Part shown: positions 1 through 8,918 of the stretch, piece by piece
How positions within the stretch are numbered: position 1 is the first letter of the stretch
How the letters are laid out: each line of letters begins with the position of its first letter
Assembly: GCA_016794285.1 (NCBI GenBank)
Contig: JAEUKO010000009.1
Coordinates: forward strand, 1 to 39,031
Length of the DNA stretch: 39,031 nucleotides
Direction of reading: 5' to 3'
Source: UBA1573 sp016794285
Lineage (GTDB): Bacteria > Pseudomonadota > Alphaproteobacteria > Micavibrionales > Micavibrionaceae
The notes under the pieces: generated by a model
Seen by the model: the letters and a program-made list of their open reading frames with translations, nothing else
The model's database searches: none
Told to the model about the DNA's origin: nothing
Made by a program: the position numbers and the translations under genes

Positions 1-118
1 TCCCCTGTTCTGCGCTTTGACGGCGATGCTCATCATCGTCAAACACCGCAGCAATATTGGGCGGCTGCGCCGTGGTGAAGAACCAAAAATCGGTCAAAAA
101 AAGAAAGAAGCAGCATGA
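1..118 (+). CDS. plsY: Glycerol-3-phosphate acyltransferase PlsY, C-terminal fragment
   Basis: The window opens inside this gene. Reading from base 2, about 38 residues remain before TGA at 116-118, and they match the PlsY tail: a last hydrophobic stretch (ALTAMLIIVKHRSNIGRL), then a basic segment with RRGEEPKIG and a lysine-rich end. PlsY is the inner-membrane enzyme that acylates glycerol-3-phosphate from acyl-phosphate, the first step of phospholipid synthesis. The stop overlaps the dprA start as ATGA, so the two are probably translationally coupled. A plsY-dprA-topA order is common in alphaproteobacteria. Only the tail is visible, so the call rests on the motif and the neighbourhood. Confidence 0.8.
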   Translation, partial: PLFCALTAMLIIVKHRSNIGRLRRGEEPKIGQKKKEAA

Positions 119-1215
119 TAGGGGAAGCCGAAAAAATTGCATGGCTGCGCTTAGCCAGAACCGAAACCATCGGCCCGATCACTTTTCACCGCCTTATTGC
201 CAAATACAAAACCGCCAGCAAAGCTCTCGAAGCCCTGCCAAATTTTTCGCGCAATAGGCCGATTACGATCCCTTCTGTAGACTCCGCCGCGCAGGAACTT
301 GCAAAACTGCACTCTCTCGGAGGGCAGATGATTCTTTCCTGCGACGAAACCTACCCACTTTCTCTCGCTGCGATTGAAGATGCTCCGCCTGTCTTGTCGG
401 TCCTTGGCAATATCGAACTCCTTCAACAAAAATCAATTGGTGTCGTTGGCTCACGCAATGCCTCGCTCAATGGCCGAAAATTCGCGTGGAAACTGGCAAA
501 AGACCTCAGTGAAAGCAATTATGTTGTGACGTCTGGACTTGCCAGAGGAATCGATACCGCAGCCCACGAAGGTGCCCTTGCGAAAGGAACTGTCGCTGTT
601 GTGGCAGGCGGGGTGGATGTAATTTACCCCCGCGAAAATGAAACGCTTTACGCCCAAATCGTCAAGGCAGGGGCCGTTGTTTCTGAATGCGCCCTTGGTA
701 TGCAACCTATTGCCCAGCATTTCCCCAAGCGTAACCGAATTATCTCTGGTCTTTCTCTTGGCATTGTCGTTGTGGAAGCCAATTTGAAATCTGGCTCACT
801 CATTACCGCCCGCACCGCCGGAGAGCAGGGCCGCGATGTCATGGCTGTTCCTGGTTTTCCTGCTGATCCTCGTTCGGAGGGATCAAACGCCCTCATCCGT
901 GATGGGGCAGCCCTCATCCGCTGCGCTGATGATATTATTGAACATATTTCCTCTTTTTCAGGATCTTGCCGCCAAGCGCAAGTCTCGTCCCAAAACACCC
1001 TGTTTGAGCCTATAACAGAAGAATATTTTGACGAAGCAGCGGCCCATGATCTCATTTTGCGCGAAGTCTCAGTCTCGCCGATTGCTATTGATGAAATTAT
1101 CCGAACCTGTCATTTGGCCAGTGCGGTCGTACAAGGAACATTGTTAGAAATGGAATTAAACGGATTGGTTCAACGTCTGCCCGGGAATCGGGTTTGTTTG
1201 CTGCAAGCTGCATAG
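115..1215 (+). CDS. dprA: DNA-processing protein DprA (Smf)
   Basis: DprA binds single-stranded DNA entering the cell and loads RecA for recombination. The 366-residue product has the usual three parts. An N-terminal helical region covers about residues 1-75. The Rossmann-like DprA core follows (about 100-290), with GVVGSRNAS, TSGLARGIDTAAHEGAL, VVAGGVDVIYP and RNRIISGLS. The C-terminal end (about 305-366) looks like a DML1-type winged helix. The start overlaps the plsY stop by ATGA, and topA follows after 12 bp, so the three probably form one operon. Length is normal for the family. No competence genes are nearby, so a housekeeping recombination role is as likely as natural transformation. 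Confidence 0.95.
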   Translation: MIGEAEKIAWLRLARTETIGPITFHRLIAKYKTASKALEALPNFSRNRPITIPSVDSAAQELAKLHSLGGQMILSCDETYPLSLAAIEDAPPVLSVLGNIELLQQKSIGVVGSRNASLNGRKFAWKLAKDLSESNYVVTSGLARGIDTAAHEGALAKGTVAVVAGGVDVIYPRENETLYAQIVKAGAVVSECALGMQPIAQHFPKRNRIISGLSLGIVVVEANLKSGSLITARTAGEQGRDVMAVPGFPADPRSEGSNALIRDGAALIRCADDIIEHISSFSGSCRQAQVSSQNTLFEPITEEYFDEAAAHDLILREVSVSPIAIDEIIRTCHLASAVVQGTLLEMELNGLVQRLPGNRVCLLQAA

Positions 1216-1227
1216 GAAAGATAAAAA

Positions 1228-3729
1228 ATGCCCCCCTCAAATCTCGTCATCGTTGAATCTCCGGCGAAAGCCAAAACCATCAACAAATACCTTGGCAAGG
1301 ACTATGAAGTTCTTGCCTCTTTCGGTCATGTTCGCGATCTGCTCGCCAAGGATGGAGCCGTTCGCCCCGATGAAGACTTTGAAATGACATGGGAACTTTC
1401 AGACCGCGCCGCCAAAACACTCAAAGATATTTCTGCTGCCGTCAAAAATGCCGACACTATTTATCTTTGCACTGACCCTGACCGTGAAGGAGAAGCCATT
1501 TCATGGCATGTGCAGCAAATTCTCGAAGAAAAAAATCTGCTCAAAAATAAAACCGTTCATCGGGTCACGTTCAACGAAATTACAAAGACGGCCATCAAAT
1601 CCGCATTTGAACACCCGCGCCACGTGGATATGCCATTGGTTGAAGCCTATCTTGCCCGCCGCGCCCTTGATTTTCTAGTGGGATTTACGCTTTCTCCAGT
1701 TTTGTGGCGTAAGCTGCCCGGATCAAAATCGGCAGGGCGGGTTCAATCTGTCGCCTTGCGCCTCATCTGCGAACGGGAAGCTGAAATTGAAGCTTTCCGC
1801 TCGGAAGAATACTGGTCTATTCATACCCGTTTGCAAACTCCGGAAGGGGCAACCTTTACAGCACGGCTCACCCATCTGGCAGGCAACAGGCTGGACAAGA
1901 TGGATATTCGGAATGAAGAAATGGCGATGGCTGCCGTTCGCCGGATTGAAAATAAATCTCTCGCTGTCCAAAAGGTTGAAAAGAAACAGGTCCGCCGAAA
2001 CCCCTATCCTCCTTTCATTACATCGAGCCTCCAAATGGAGGCCTCGCGCAAACTGCGCCTATCGGCCAGCCAGACCATGCGCCTTGCCCAACAACTTTAT
2101 GAAGGGGTAGATATTGGCGGGGAAACTGTAGGTTTGATTACCTATATGCGTACGGACGGCATAACACTTTCAGGCGATGCCATTGCCCAGTGCCGCCAGC
2201 AAATTCAAGCCGATTATGGGGCCAAGTACTTACCCGATTCCCCACGCCTTTACAAAAGCAAGGCCAAAAACGCGCAAGAAGCGCACGAGGCCATTCGCCC
2301 CACTTCTCTTTCGCGCACGCCCAAAGACATGGCTCGGTTTCTGGATGACAGGCAAGCCGCGCTTTATGAACTGATCTGGAAACGGACCATGGCTTCCCAG
2401 ATGGAAAACGCCATTATGGATCAAGTCACCGCCGACATATCGGATGGAACGGATGACGTTGTTCTTCGCGCCACAGGTTCAACCATTGCCTTTGACGGGT
2501 TTTTAACTCTCTATCAAGAAGACAATGACGATCCGGTAGAGGGAGACGAAGCCGAAGAAAATCGCCGCCTCCCGCACCTTGATAACGGCATGGGTCTGCG
2601 TACCAACGACATTAACCCTGAACAACATTTTACACAGCCTCCTCCTCGCTATTCCGAAGCCTCCTTGGTTAAAAAATTGGAAGAAATGGGAATTGGACGC
2701 CCATCTACCTATGCTTCGATCATGCAGGTTTTACAAGACCGCGATTATGTTGTCCTTGATAAGAGGCGTTTTGTACCAGAGGACCGTGGTCGTTTGGTCA
2801 CCACTTTCCTTAAACGATTCTTCGAGAAATATGTGGACTATGCCTTCACTGCGAATTTAGAAGATGAGCTGGATGCGATTTCCTCTGGCCAAGTTCTGTG
2901 GAAAGAAGCTTTGCGGCAATTTTGGACAGGATTCAAAGCCGCCGTAGATGGGACAAAAGACCTGACCATTACTTTGGTTCTTGATGCCCTTGATGAAGAA
3001 TTGGGGCCACATTTTTTCCCCGTGTCAGCAGAAAATCCAGATCCGCGCAAATGTCCGTCTTGCGAAAACGGAAGGCTTTCTCTCAAGGTCGGGAAATTCG
3101 GTGCCTTCATTGGCTGCTCAAACTATCCCGATTGTCGTCATACCCGCCCCTTGGTTGTTCAAAGCAGTGAAGCGGTAGATGAGGCAAATGCCGGAGCCGG
3201 AATGGAAAACGGTCCAAAAATTTTAGGGACAGACCCAGAAAGCGGACGAAGCGTTTCTCTGCGCAAAGGCCCTTATGGCCCCTATGTTCAAATTGACCCA
3301 CCAGAAGAAAGCAAGGACAAGCCCAAAAGGCAGGGAGTCCCTCGCGGCATGGATATGAATCAAGTCACTCTCGAAGCCGCGCTCAAGCTTTTGGAACTGC
3401 CACGCCTTGTCGGACTTCATCCTGAAACTGGCGAGAAAATCGAAGCTGGCATTGGCCGCTTTGGCCCCTTCATCAAATACCAAAGCAAGTTCAAATCCAT
3501 TCCGAAAGATGAGGATGTTCTCACCATCGGCATGAACCGTGCTGTTGAGCTTTGCGCCCAGATGGGTGAGAAAAAGGCTTTTGTCCGCAAGGCAGCTCCA
3601 GCCAAGAAGACAGCGGCAGCCAAAACGGCCAAAAAAGAACCTGCTACCAAGAAGCCCGCCGTTAAAAAACCTGCGGCCAAAAAGCCCACAGCCAAGAAGA
3701 CATCCAGCAAGAAAACTGCAAGTGAGTAA
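1228..3729 (+). CDS. topA: DNA topoisomerase I (type IA)
   Basis: This enzyme relaxes negatively supercoiled DNA by nicking and rejoining one strand through a 5'-phosphotyrosine. The 833-residue product starts with the TOPRIM domain (VESPAKAKTI with Glu10; TDPDREGE with Asp83, Asp85, Glu87). The catalytic tyrosine is Tyr306 in GLITYMRTD. One four-cysteine zinc ribbon is visible (Cys609, Cys612, Cys630, Cys636), followed by C-terminal repeat modules containing GRFGPFIKY and similar motifs. The last 40 or so residues are a lysine/alanine/proline-rich, histone-like tail of the kind common in alphaproteobacterial TopA, presumably for nonspecific DNA contact. It lies 12 bp after dprA and converges on sucD. 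Confidence 0.97.
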   Translation: MPPSNLVIVESPAKAKTINKYLGKDYEVLASFGHVRDLLAKDGAVRPDEDFEMTWELSDRAAKTLKDISAAVKNADTIYLCTDPDREGEAISWHVQQILEEKNLLKNKTVHRVTFNEITKTAIKSAFEHPRHVDMPLVEAYLARRALDFLVGFTLSPVLWRKLPGSKSAGRVQSVALRLICEREAEIEAFRSEEYWSIHTRLQTPEGATFTARLTHLAGNRLDKMDIRNEEMAMAAVRRIENKSLAVQKVEKKQVRRNPYPPFITSSLQMEASRKLRLSASQTMRLAQQLYEGVDIGGETVGLITYMRTDGITLSGDAIAQCRQQIQADYGAKYLPDSPRLYKSKAKNAQEAHEAIRPTSLSRTPKDMARFLDDRQAALYELIWKRTMASQMENAIMDQVTADISDGTDDVVLRATGSTIAFDGFLTLYQEDNDDPVEGDEAEENRRLPHLDNGMGLRTNDINPEQHFTQPPPRYSEASLVKKLEEMGIGRPSTYASIMQVLQDRDYVVLDKRRFVPEDRGRLVTTFLKRFFEKYVDYAFTANLEDELDAISSGQVLWKEALRQFWTGFKAAVDGTKDLTITLVLDALDEELGPHFFPVSAENPDPRKCPSCENGRLSLKVGKFGAFIGCSNYPDCRHTRPLVVQSSEAVDEANAGAGMENGPKILGTDPESGRSVSLRKGPYGPYVQIDPPEESKDKPKRQGVPRGMDMNQVTLEAALKLLELPRLVGLHPETGEKIEAGIGRFGPFIKYQSKFKSIPKDEDVLTIGMNRAVELCAQMGEKKAFVRKAAPAKKTAAAKTAKKEPATKKPAVKKPAAKKPTAKKTSSKKTASE

Positions 3730-3735
3730 GCCAGA

Positions 3736-3765
3736 CTCTCCCCCTCCCCAGAGGGAGAGGGAGAG
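3736..3765. terminator. Hairpin between convergent topA and sucD
   Basis: A 13-bp stem with one C/A mismatch closes a four-base loop (3749-3752) in the 58-bp gap between the two convergent genes. The arms are C/T-rich (3736-3748) and G/A-rich (3753-3765). Neither side is followed by a clean run of T, so it is not a textbook intrinsic terminator, but position and stability fit a shared transcription stop. Confidence 0.5.
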
Positions 3766-3787
3766 GGATAGAAAACGGGAGAAAATT

Positions 3788-4663
3788 TTAAGCCGCAATC
3801 GCTTTCAGGACAGCTTGTCCAAGATGCGCAGGCGTTTCAGCCACAACAAATCCGGCAGCTTTCATTGCGGCAATTTTAACCTCGGCTGTATCATTCCCAC
3901 CAGAGATAATCGCCCCAGCGTGGCCCATCCGCTTGCCTTTTGGAGCCGTCGCCCCCGCAATAAATCCAGCAATAGGTTTTTTCTTAGCCGCAGCTTTATA
4001 AAATTCAACCCCATCCACCTCGGCAGATCCACCGATCTCACCAATCATGATAATTGCTTCGGTTTCTTCGTCATTCAAGAACAGTGACAAGGCATCAATG
4101 AAGTTTGTTCCGTTGACGGGGTCACCGCCAATCCCGATACAGGTTGACTGGCCAAGACCTGCGGCTGTGGTTTGGTGAACAGCCTCGTAGGTCAACGTCC
4201 CAGAGCGTGAGACAATCCCAACTTTCCCGCGCTTGTGAATGTGGCCTGGCATAATCCCAATTTTACATTCACCAGGAGTAATCACACCCGGGCAGTTGGG
4301 GCCAATCAAGCGGGTTTTTGATCCCATCAACGCCCGTTTGACTTTGACCATATCCAGCACTGGAATCCCTTCGGTAATACACACCGCGAGTTCAATTTCG
4401 GCATCAATCGCTTCTAGAATCGCATCGGCGGCAAAAGCCGGAGGCACATAAATAACCGAAGCATTGCAGCCCGTTTTATTTTTGGCATCCAAAACCGTAT
4501 CGAACACTGGAAGGTCCAAGTGTTTCGTCCCGCCCTTACCGGGGGTTACGCCGCCGACCATTTTGGTACCATAAGCAATGGCCTGCTCCGAGTGGAACGT
4601 CCCCTGCGCACCGGTAAACCCTTGGCAGATGACTTTGGTATTTTTATTCACAAGTACTGACAT
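3788..4663 (-). CDS. sucD: Succinyl-CoA synthetase (ADP-forming) subunit alpha
   Basis: SucD pairs with SucC to convert succinyl-CoA to succinate with ATP or GTP formation in the TCA cycle. The 291-residue product has the CoA-binding Rossmann domain (GFTGAQGTFHSEQA near residue 16), the ligase domain (LIGPNCPGVITPGE) and the phosphohistidine motif KRMGHAGAI. The active His is residue 248. It lies 67 bp downstream of sucC on the same strand, so the two form a sucCD operon. The mdh and sucAB genes often found next to sucCD in alphaproteobacteria are not adjacent here. Length is typical. Confidence 0.97.
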   Translation of the reverse strand: MSVLVNKNTKVICQGFTGAQGTFHSEQAIAYGTKMVGGVTPGKGGTKHLDLPVFDTVLDAKNKTGCNASVIYVPPAFAADAILEAIDAEIELAVCITEGIPVLDMVKVKRALMGSKTRLIGPNCPGVITPGECKIGIMPGHIHKRGKVGIVSRSGTLTYEAVHQTTAAGLGQSTCIGIGGDPVNGTNFIDALSLFLNDEETEAIIMIGEIGGSAEVDGVEFYKAAAKKKPIAGFIAGATAPKGKRMGHAGAIISGGNDTAEVKIAAMKAAGFVVAETPAHLGQAVLKAIAA

Positions 4664-4730
4664 TTATTTAGTCCTTTCGTGTTTTTAGAACGCAACAGAT
4701 TCTTACTGTTAGAAATAACAGCTCAACCCA

Positions 4731-5936
4731 TTACGCCGCTTTCAATGCTTTCTGAGTGGCATCGACAATTTTACGCGCCGCATCATCCAGGTTATCTGCC
4801 GCGATAATCGGCAAACCCGAGTTGTTCAGAATATCTTTGCCCAATTGAACATTGGTTCCTTCCAAACGAACCACGAGCGGAACCGAAAGGGAGACTTCTT
4901 TGGCAGCAGCAATAATACCGTTCGCAATAATATCGCACTTCATAATTCCGCCGAAGATATTGACCAAAACGCCTTTCACTTTGGGATCGGAGAGAATGAT
5001 TTTGAAGGCTGCCGTCACGCGTTCGGTTGTTGCACCGCCGCCCACATCCAAAAAGTTCGCCGGTTCCATCCCGTAATGTTTGATAATATCCATCGTGGCC
5101 ATAGCAAGCCCCGCGCCATTGACCATACAACCGATATTGCCATCCATGCGCACATAAGACAGTTCCCAGTTTTTAGCTTCGCGTTCGTTTTCGTCTTCTT
5201 CTGATTCGTCGCGCATATCGGAGACCGCTTTCTGACGAAACAGCGCATTGTCATCAAAATTCATTTTGGCATCAAGAGCCACTACTTCGTTTTTGTCGGT
5301 CACGATAAGCGGGTTGATTTCAACAATCGAACAATCCAGCTCGATGAACGCTTTATAAAGAGCCATGAAAAACTTGATGGCCGATTTATTAGCATCTCCT
5401 TCAAGACCTAGCCCATAAGCCAGTTTGCGGGCATAGAAAGGAAACATCCCCGTTGCTGGATCAATGGCCGCGCGAAAGATTTTTTCTGGATGTTTTTCGG
5501 CAACTTCTTCAATATCCATACCGCCTTCGGTAGAAACCATGAAGGTCACGCGAGATGTGGCGCGGTCCAGAACCACCGAACAATAATATTCTTTTTTAAT
5601 GTCCACCCCGTCGGTAACATACAGGCGTTGAACTTCTTTGCCTTCTGGGCCTGTTTGCTTGGTCACCAAGATTTGGCCCAGCATCGCTTCAGCGGCCGCT
5701 TTTACTTCCTCTGCCGATTTGCAAAGACGCACCCCGCCTTTGCCTTCTGGATTGTTTTTGAATTTTCCAGCTCCGCGCCCACCCGCATGAATTTGAGCTT
5801 TAACAACATATAAAGGGCCAGCCAGTTGACCAGCGGCGGCAACCGCTTCGGCAACCGATAGGGCTGCAATGCCTTTAGGAACGGCAACGCCATATTTCGC
5901 CAAAAGTTCCTTGGCCTGATATTCGTGAATATTCAT
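4731..5936 (-). CDS. sucC: Succinyl-CoA synthetase (ADP-forming) subunit beta
   Basis: This is the nucleotide-binding beta subunit. The start is ATG at 5936-5934 because the family begins MNIHEYQAKELL and a GGAG Shine-Dalgarno lies 8 bases upstream. The open frame extends 26 codons further to 6014, but that extension is not family-like. The 401-residue product has the ATP-grasp fold, with KAQIHAGGRGAGKFK near residue 46, EINPLIVT, and the C-terminal ligase region (VNGAGLAMATMDII, DVGGGA, VNIFGGIMKCDIIA). Length is slightly above the usual 385-400. It is followed by sucD after 67 bp. A short inverted repeat (AACAG/CTGTT) in that gap is too weak to call a terminator. Confidence 0.97.
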   Translation of the reverse strand: MNIHEYQAKELLAKYGVAVPKGIAALSVAEAVAAAGQLAGPLYVVKAQIHAGGRGAGKFKNNPEGKGGVRLCKSAEEVKAAAEAMLGQILVTKQTGPEGKEVQRLYVTDGVDIKKEYYCSVVLDRATSRVTFMVSTEGGMDIEEVAEKHPEKIFRAAIDPATGMFPFYARKLAYGLGLEGDANKSAIKFFMALYKAFIELDCSIVEINPLIVTDKNEVVALDAKMNFDDNALFRQKAVSDMRDESEEDENEREAKNWELSYVRMDGNIGCMVNGAGLAMATMDIIKHYGMEPANFLDVGGGATTERVTAAFKIILSDPKVKGVLVNIFGGIMKCDIIANGIIAAAKEVSLSVPLVVRLEGTNVQLGKDILNNSGLPIIAADNLDDAARKIVDATQKALKAA

Positions 5937-6135
5937 GAGAAAAGCTCCGTAAGTTGGATTCGGTAGGTTTGGATTCGCTGGCCTGCCTTGCGCAGAACTC
6001 ATGCTGTATAACACGAAACCCCACCAAGAATAAAGCCCACAACCAAGCTATTTCACCGCCCCCTCTCCTCTTTAACTTGGTTTTAATTTTTTTCTGTAAA
6101 ATTATTAAGTATTCAACTGAGAAAGGTTCTATAGA

Positions 6136-6864
6136 TTGGCTCACCCTACCGCACGGCAAGATGCTAGAAAAAACGACCCTCGCCTCGCCGCGTTTCGGGC
6201 TAATGCGGCTGGTGTCTGCACCCAATCTCCACAAGGAAAAGATTCGAAGCCTGAACGGTCCCTCGCAGATGTTGTTTTCAAGGAGGCTTTTGGATCAGGG
6301 GCTTTCTTCATAGGAGAAGGGGACGCTTTGGTTAGCAAAGACCCCCGCTTCACCAACGCCGCTTGCCTGAGCGAAGAAGACCTTGCCGAGTATGCTGAAG
6401 AAACAGGTGATTACTCGTACAGCGGCGACACATATGATCCGTATGGCTATGATGATGGATACGATGCCGTGTACGATGCTTATTTGGAGGCTGAAGAAGA
6501 GAGCTACCGCATTGAGCAATACGGTGTTTACACGCAAGAACAATATCAAAACGATTTGGAGAACGGGGACTTAGCCTGTGCCGCTCCGTGGGCAAGTGAT
6601 GAAGATCCTTACGATTTTGCGGTTACTCAAGAGGGAGAGAATCCGGAGACCGTGGGACCTGCCCTAGAGACCGAAGCTGATCTCGGACCAGCAGAAGAAC
6701 CCCCACCCACACCACTTGCGGCCGCCTTTAGTGACGCCGCTAGCGGAGTGGAGCCTCAAGCCGCAGAGTCCGCTCCGACAGAGCCTGCTCCGGCAGCGGA
6801 ACCAGAATCCCCTCCGGCTGTCACCAAAGTTGCGGCGGCTCCCGTAGCTGCTCCAGCAGTCTGA
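6136..6864 (+). CDS. Acidic hypothetical protein with Pro/Ala-rich tail
   Basis: I do not recognise a family. The 242-residue product starts at TTG, supported by GAGAAAGG nine bases upstream. It has no signal peptide or membrane segment. Residues 75-145 are very rich in Asp, Glu and Tyr (for example YDPYGYDDGYDAVYDAYLEA). From about residue 180 the chain is Pro/Ala/Glu low-complexity and probably disordered. This composition resembles the Ala/Pro-rich C-terminus of the unknown protein at 27727-28638, but I see no alignable homology. The first segment, to about residue 60, is basic. The gene opens an accessory block of unknown genes and is flanked by non-coding DNA on both sides. Confidence 0.7.
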   Translation: MAHPTARQDARKNDPRLAAFRANAAGVCTQSPQGKDSKPERSLADVVFKEAFGSGAFFIGEGDALVSKDPRFTNAACLSEEDLAEYAEETGDYSYSGDTYDPYGYDDGYDAVYDAYLEAEEESYRIEQYGVYTQEQYQNDLENGDLACAAPWASDEDPYDFAVTQEGENPETVGPALETEADLGPAEEPPPTPLAAAFSDAASGVEPQAAESAPTEPAPAAEPESPPAVTKVAAAPVAAPAV

Positions 6865-6929
6865 GCTATTTCCTAGAAAAATCGTCGGTTTTCTGGTCAT
6901 CTTTTCTTGATAAGTTCCGCCGGAAAAGT

Positions 6930-6959
6930 TTGACTTTTTTCCGCCAAACAGGATATGAT
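6930..6959 (+). promoter_or_regulatory. Sigma70-type promoter for the muramidase gene
   Basis: TTGACT (6930-6935) and TATGAT (6954-6959) are separated by 18 bp. Both hexamers match consensus at 5 of 6 positions. Transcription would start near 6966, about 29 bp before the ATG at 6995. Confidence 0.65.
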
Positions 6960-6994
6960 GGGGCATAATAAGAACAATAGATTAGGTGTGATAA

Positions 6995-8002
6995 ATGGCT
7001 CAGAAAAAGAAAAATCCGACTGGCCTCACGGCGGGCAGCCACTTGGAAGCAGCTATTGCTGAAGTTTCAAGACCCAGAACCAAAGGGAACGCCACCCCTC
7101 CCGCCGCCTCTAGTTCTGAGCACGACCCCGCTTTTCAGAAAGCAATGGGGAAGATCGTGGATAATGCTGGCCAGATTACAGAGCCTCCCGCTGCTGACTT
7201 CCTTCCGATAGATGTCCGGCGATTGATAGACCCCCAGTTGGCCCTCGCCTTCGATAATCGGTTTGAAGAACATCTTGAGGCTTTGGGGCAGATTGAGTTC
7301 ACATCATCCAAGCCGATGGATGCGCGTATCACGAGTCTTGAGAAAATTTCAAACGTTGTTCGTGGGCGTGCCTGTGCATCAGACAGCCTTGCTAGTCTGG
7401 ACTATAGCCATTTTCCGATTACCCCTTCGACTTCTCGCGGTTCTCAGAAGGATTTTTCAGGCAGTTGGTCGAAAATCAATTTTCCGAAGGTTACATCCAG
7501 CAAGCCTGTTGTACTCACAGGTGATTTTAACCAAGCCTTCGGGATCGTTCTGGCCAGCGAAGGTGGTTTTGCAAATAACAAGGCTGACCGTGGCGGTGCG
7601 ACTATTTACGGAATTGCGTCCGTTCACAACCCGTCCGAATACAAAACCATTATGGCCCAGTTGAATGCAGGCGACAAAGAAGGTGCTATGCAAACAACGA
7701 TGAAAACCTACAAGGCTAAATACTGGGACAGTGTTAAAGGCTTGGAAGGCCTTTCTCCCGCTGCCAAATTGGTAGCCTTTGATGCGTCCGTCAACCACGG
7801 CCCGAAGTTTTCCGAACGTATGATCGCCCACGTTGGGGACAACCCAGAGGAAATGCTGAGTTATCGGGCAAGTGCCTATCAACGCATCATTAACAGTGAC
7901 CCAAGTCAAGCCGTCTTCTCAAAAGGTTGGGGCAATCGTCTGGGAAAACTGGCTTCTGTTAGCTCGTCTCAGCAAGGCCTTCCCTCCCCTTCCCCTGCAT
8001 AG
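6995..8002 (+). CDS. GH108-type N-acetylmuramidase (lysozyme-like) with long N-terminal extension
   Basis: Residues 175-330 match the glycosyl hydrolase 108 / phage muramidase pattern: FGIVLASEGGFANN with likely catalytic Glu189, DRGGATIYGIAS, then FDASVNHGP typical of the second half. This family cleaves the MurNAc-GlcNAc bond of peptidoglycan. The first 170 or so residues are low in hydrophobicity, Ser/Pro-rich in places and unlike known targeting domains. There is no signal peptide, so export would need a holin, a dedicated secretion system or cell lysis. A strong promoter precedes the gene and a hairpin terminator follows, making it a single-gene unit. No other phage genes are visible. 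It may be a domesticated endolysin, a cell-wall remodelling enzyme or a secreted effector. Confidence 0.8.
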   Translation: MAQKKKNPTGLTAGSHLEAAIAEVSRPRTKGNATPPAASSSEHDPAFQKAMGKIVDNAGQITEPPAADFLPIDVRRLIDPQLALAFDNRFEEHLEALGQIEFTSSKPMDARITSLEKISNVVRGRACASDSLASLDYSHFPITPSTSRGSQKDFSGSWSKINFPKVTSSKPVVLTGDFNQAFGIVLASEGGFANNKADRGGATIYGIASVHNPSEYKTIMAQLNAGDKEGAMQTTMKTYKAKYWDSVKGLEGLSPAAKLVAFDASVNHGPKFSERMIAHVGDNPEEMLSYRASAYQRIINSDPSQAVFSKGWGNRLGKLASVSSSQQGLPSPSPA

Positions 8003-8003
8003 A

Positions 8004-8023
8004 AGAGGGGAATCCCCTCTTTG
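8004..8023 (+). terminator. Terminator of the muramidase gene
   Basis: A perfect 7-bp stem (AGAGGGG / CCCCTCT) with an AAT loop starts one base after the stop codon and is followed by only a short T run (TT). It is a compact intrinsic terminator with a weak U tract. Confidence 0.55.
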
Positions 8024-8136
8024 ACCATCAAGACACTGCTCGCAAGAACCTCTTAACTGTTTTTGCGATTCGGTGTAGGTTGGGTGCGTCTGAAAGTTTT
8101 GCGTCCCTTCCCCTGATTCTCGATTTTCCCAAACAC

Positions 8137-8547
8137 ATGATGGTTATTATGAAACTCTTCAATCGTTTTTTAACATATATATTGTATCTTTTAGGTGTGC
8201 GGCCAGAGGAAAAGTCCTTGCCTCCGCAAGCGGCTCAGCCTGAAAAGCCTCTGAAAGGGACGAACGGCCCTATTCGTGCGGATGTTCTGGTTTTAGAAGA
8301 AAATGGCCGCGTGATTATGGTGGTAGATTATGACTTTCTGGATATTCCCGAATGGGTGGAGTGGGATGTATCCCGCAACATTATCGGAATAGTCCAGATG
8401 GGAGGAGCGATTGCCGAATTAAAGAGCGTGATTCCGCCCGAGAAAGAGGCTATATTTAGGTCTGTTCCTAATATTTTGCTAGCGACTCGGTTTGAGGGTC
8501 AGAAGGTGGCGCACTCCATTTATATGGTGGTCCGTCATGAAGCGTAA
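8137..8547 (+). CDS. Small membrane-anchored hypothetical protein
   Basis: I do not recognise a family. In-frame starts are ATG at 8137, 8140 and 8149, and a TTG at 8080. None has a good Shine-Dalgarno, so the start is uncertain; I chose the first ATG because it begins just ahead of the hydrophobic segment (FLTYILYLLGV), giving 136 residues. That segment looks like a signal anchor. The remainder is a soluble domain of alternating beta and helix character (RADVLVLEENGRVIMVVDYDFLDIPEWVEWD). It sits between the muramidase and two further unknown genes on the same strand. A role linked to the muramidase, such as immunity or anchoring, is possible but unproven. Confidence 0.65.
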   Translation: MMVIMKLFNRFLTYILYLLGVRPEEKSLPPQAAQPEKPLKGTNGPIRADVLVLEENGRVIMVVDYDFLDIPEWVEWDVSRNIIGIVQMGGAIAELKSVIPPEKEAIFRSVPNILLATRFEGQKVAHSIYMVVRHEA

Positions 8548-8591
8548 GTAACAAGATCATCCACTGGGGATGAAGAGAGGGATTTATAACT

Positions 8592-8897
8592 ATGGATGTC
8601 AACTGTTTTGCTAGCTCTGAGGCCTGCGTAAAAACTCTCTTACCCGAGGCCTTGTTTCTTCGCCACCATGCGGCAAGTGATGGCGAGGCCTATGCCCTCC
8701 CCCCCGTGATTTCCGGTCATGATACGTTAGGGGCAGAAACCACAGTCAATCTGCATATTCTGGAACGCTCTGCTTCTTCCATCATTCTTTCGCGGGACGA
8801 ACCAGATTTGGCTGCTGCAATTGAGAGAGGGTTATCTCCGGCAGCGACAGGTTCTGGGGGACCATCTCGCTCTACCCGTCCAAAACTTTCAAGCTAG
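8592..8897 (+). CDS. Hypothetical protein
   Basis: No family is recognised. The 101-residue product begins at ATG with GAGAGGG ten bases upstream, a credible ribosome binding site. There is no signal peptide or membrane segment. It contains two cysteines near the N-terminus (residues 5 and 12) and a Ser/Gly/Pro-rich tail that is probably disordered. It lies 44 bp after the membrane-anchored protein and 21 bp before the next gene, so co-transcription with both is likely. Confidence 0.55.
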   Translation: MDVNCFASSEACVKTLLPEALFLRHHAASDGEAYALPPVISGHDTLGAETTVNLHILERSASSIILSRDEPDLAAAIERGLSPAATGSGGPSRSTRPKLSS

Positions 8898-8918
8898 AAT
8901 CCTCAGAAGGACAGGATA

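Noticed and set aside
3223..3798. 191-codon minus-strand frame rich in Leu, Gly and Cys over the topA 3' end
   Set aside because: It is the complement of the lysine/alanine-rich topA tail and zinc-ribbon region, not an independent protein.
4664..4730. Terminator between sucC and sucD
   Set aside because: Only a 5-bp AACAG/CTGTT inverted repeat with a 7-base loop and no T run; too weak.
6061..6135. Promoter for the acidic unknown gene
   Set aside because: TTGGTT and TAAAAT are only 14 bp apart and other hexamer pairs are poor; the AT-rich stretch gives no unique choice.
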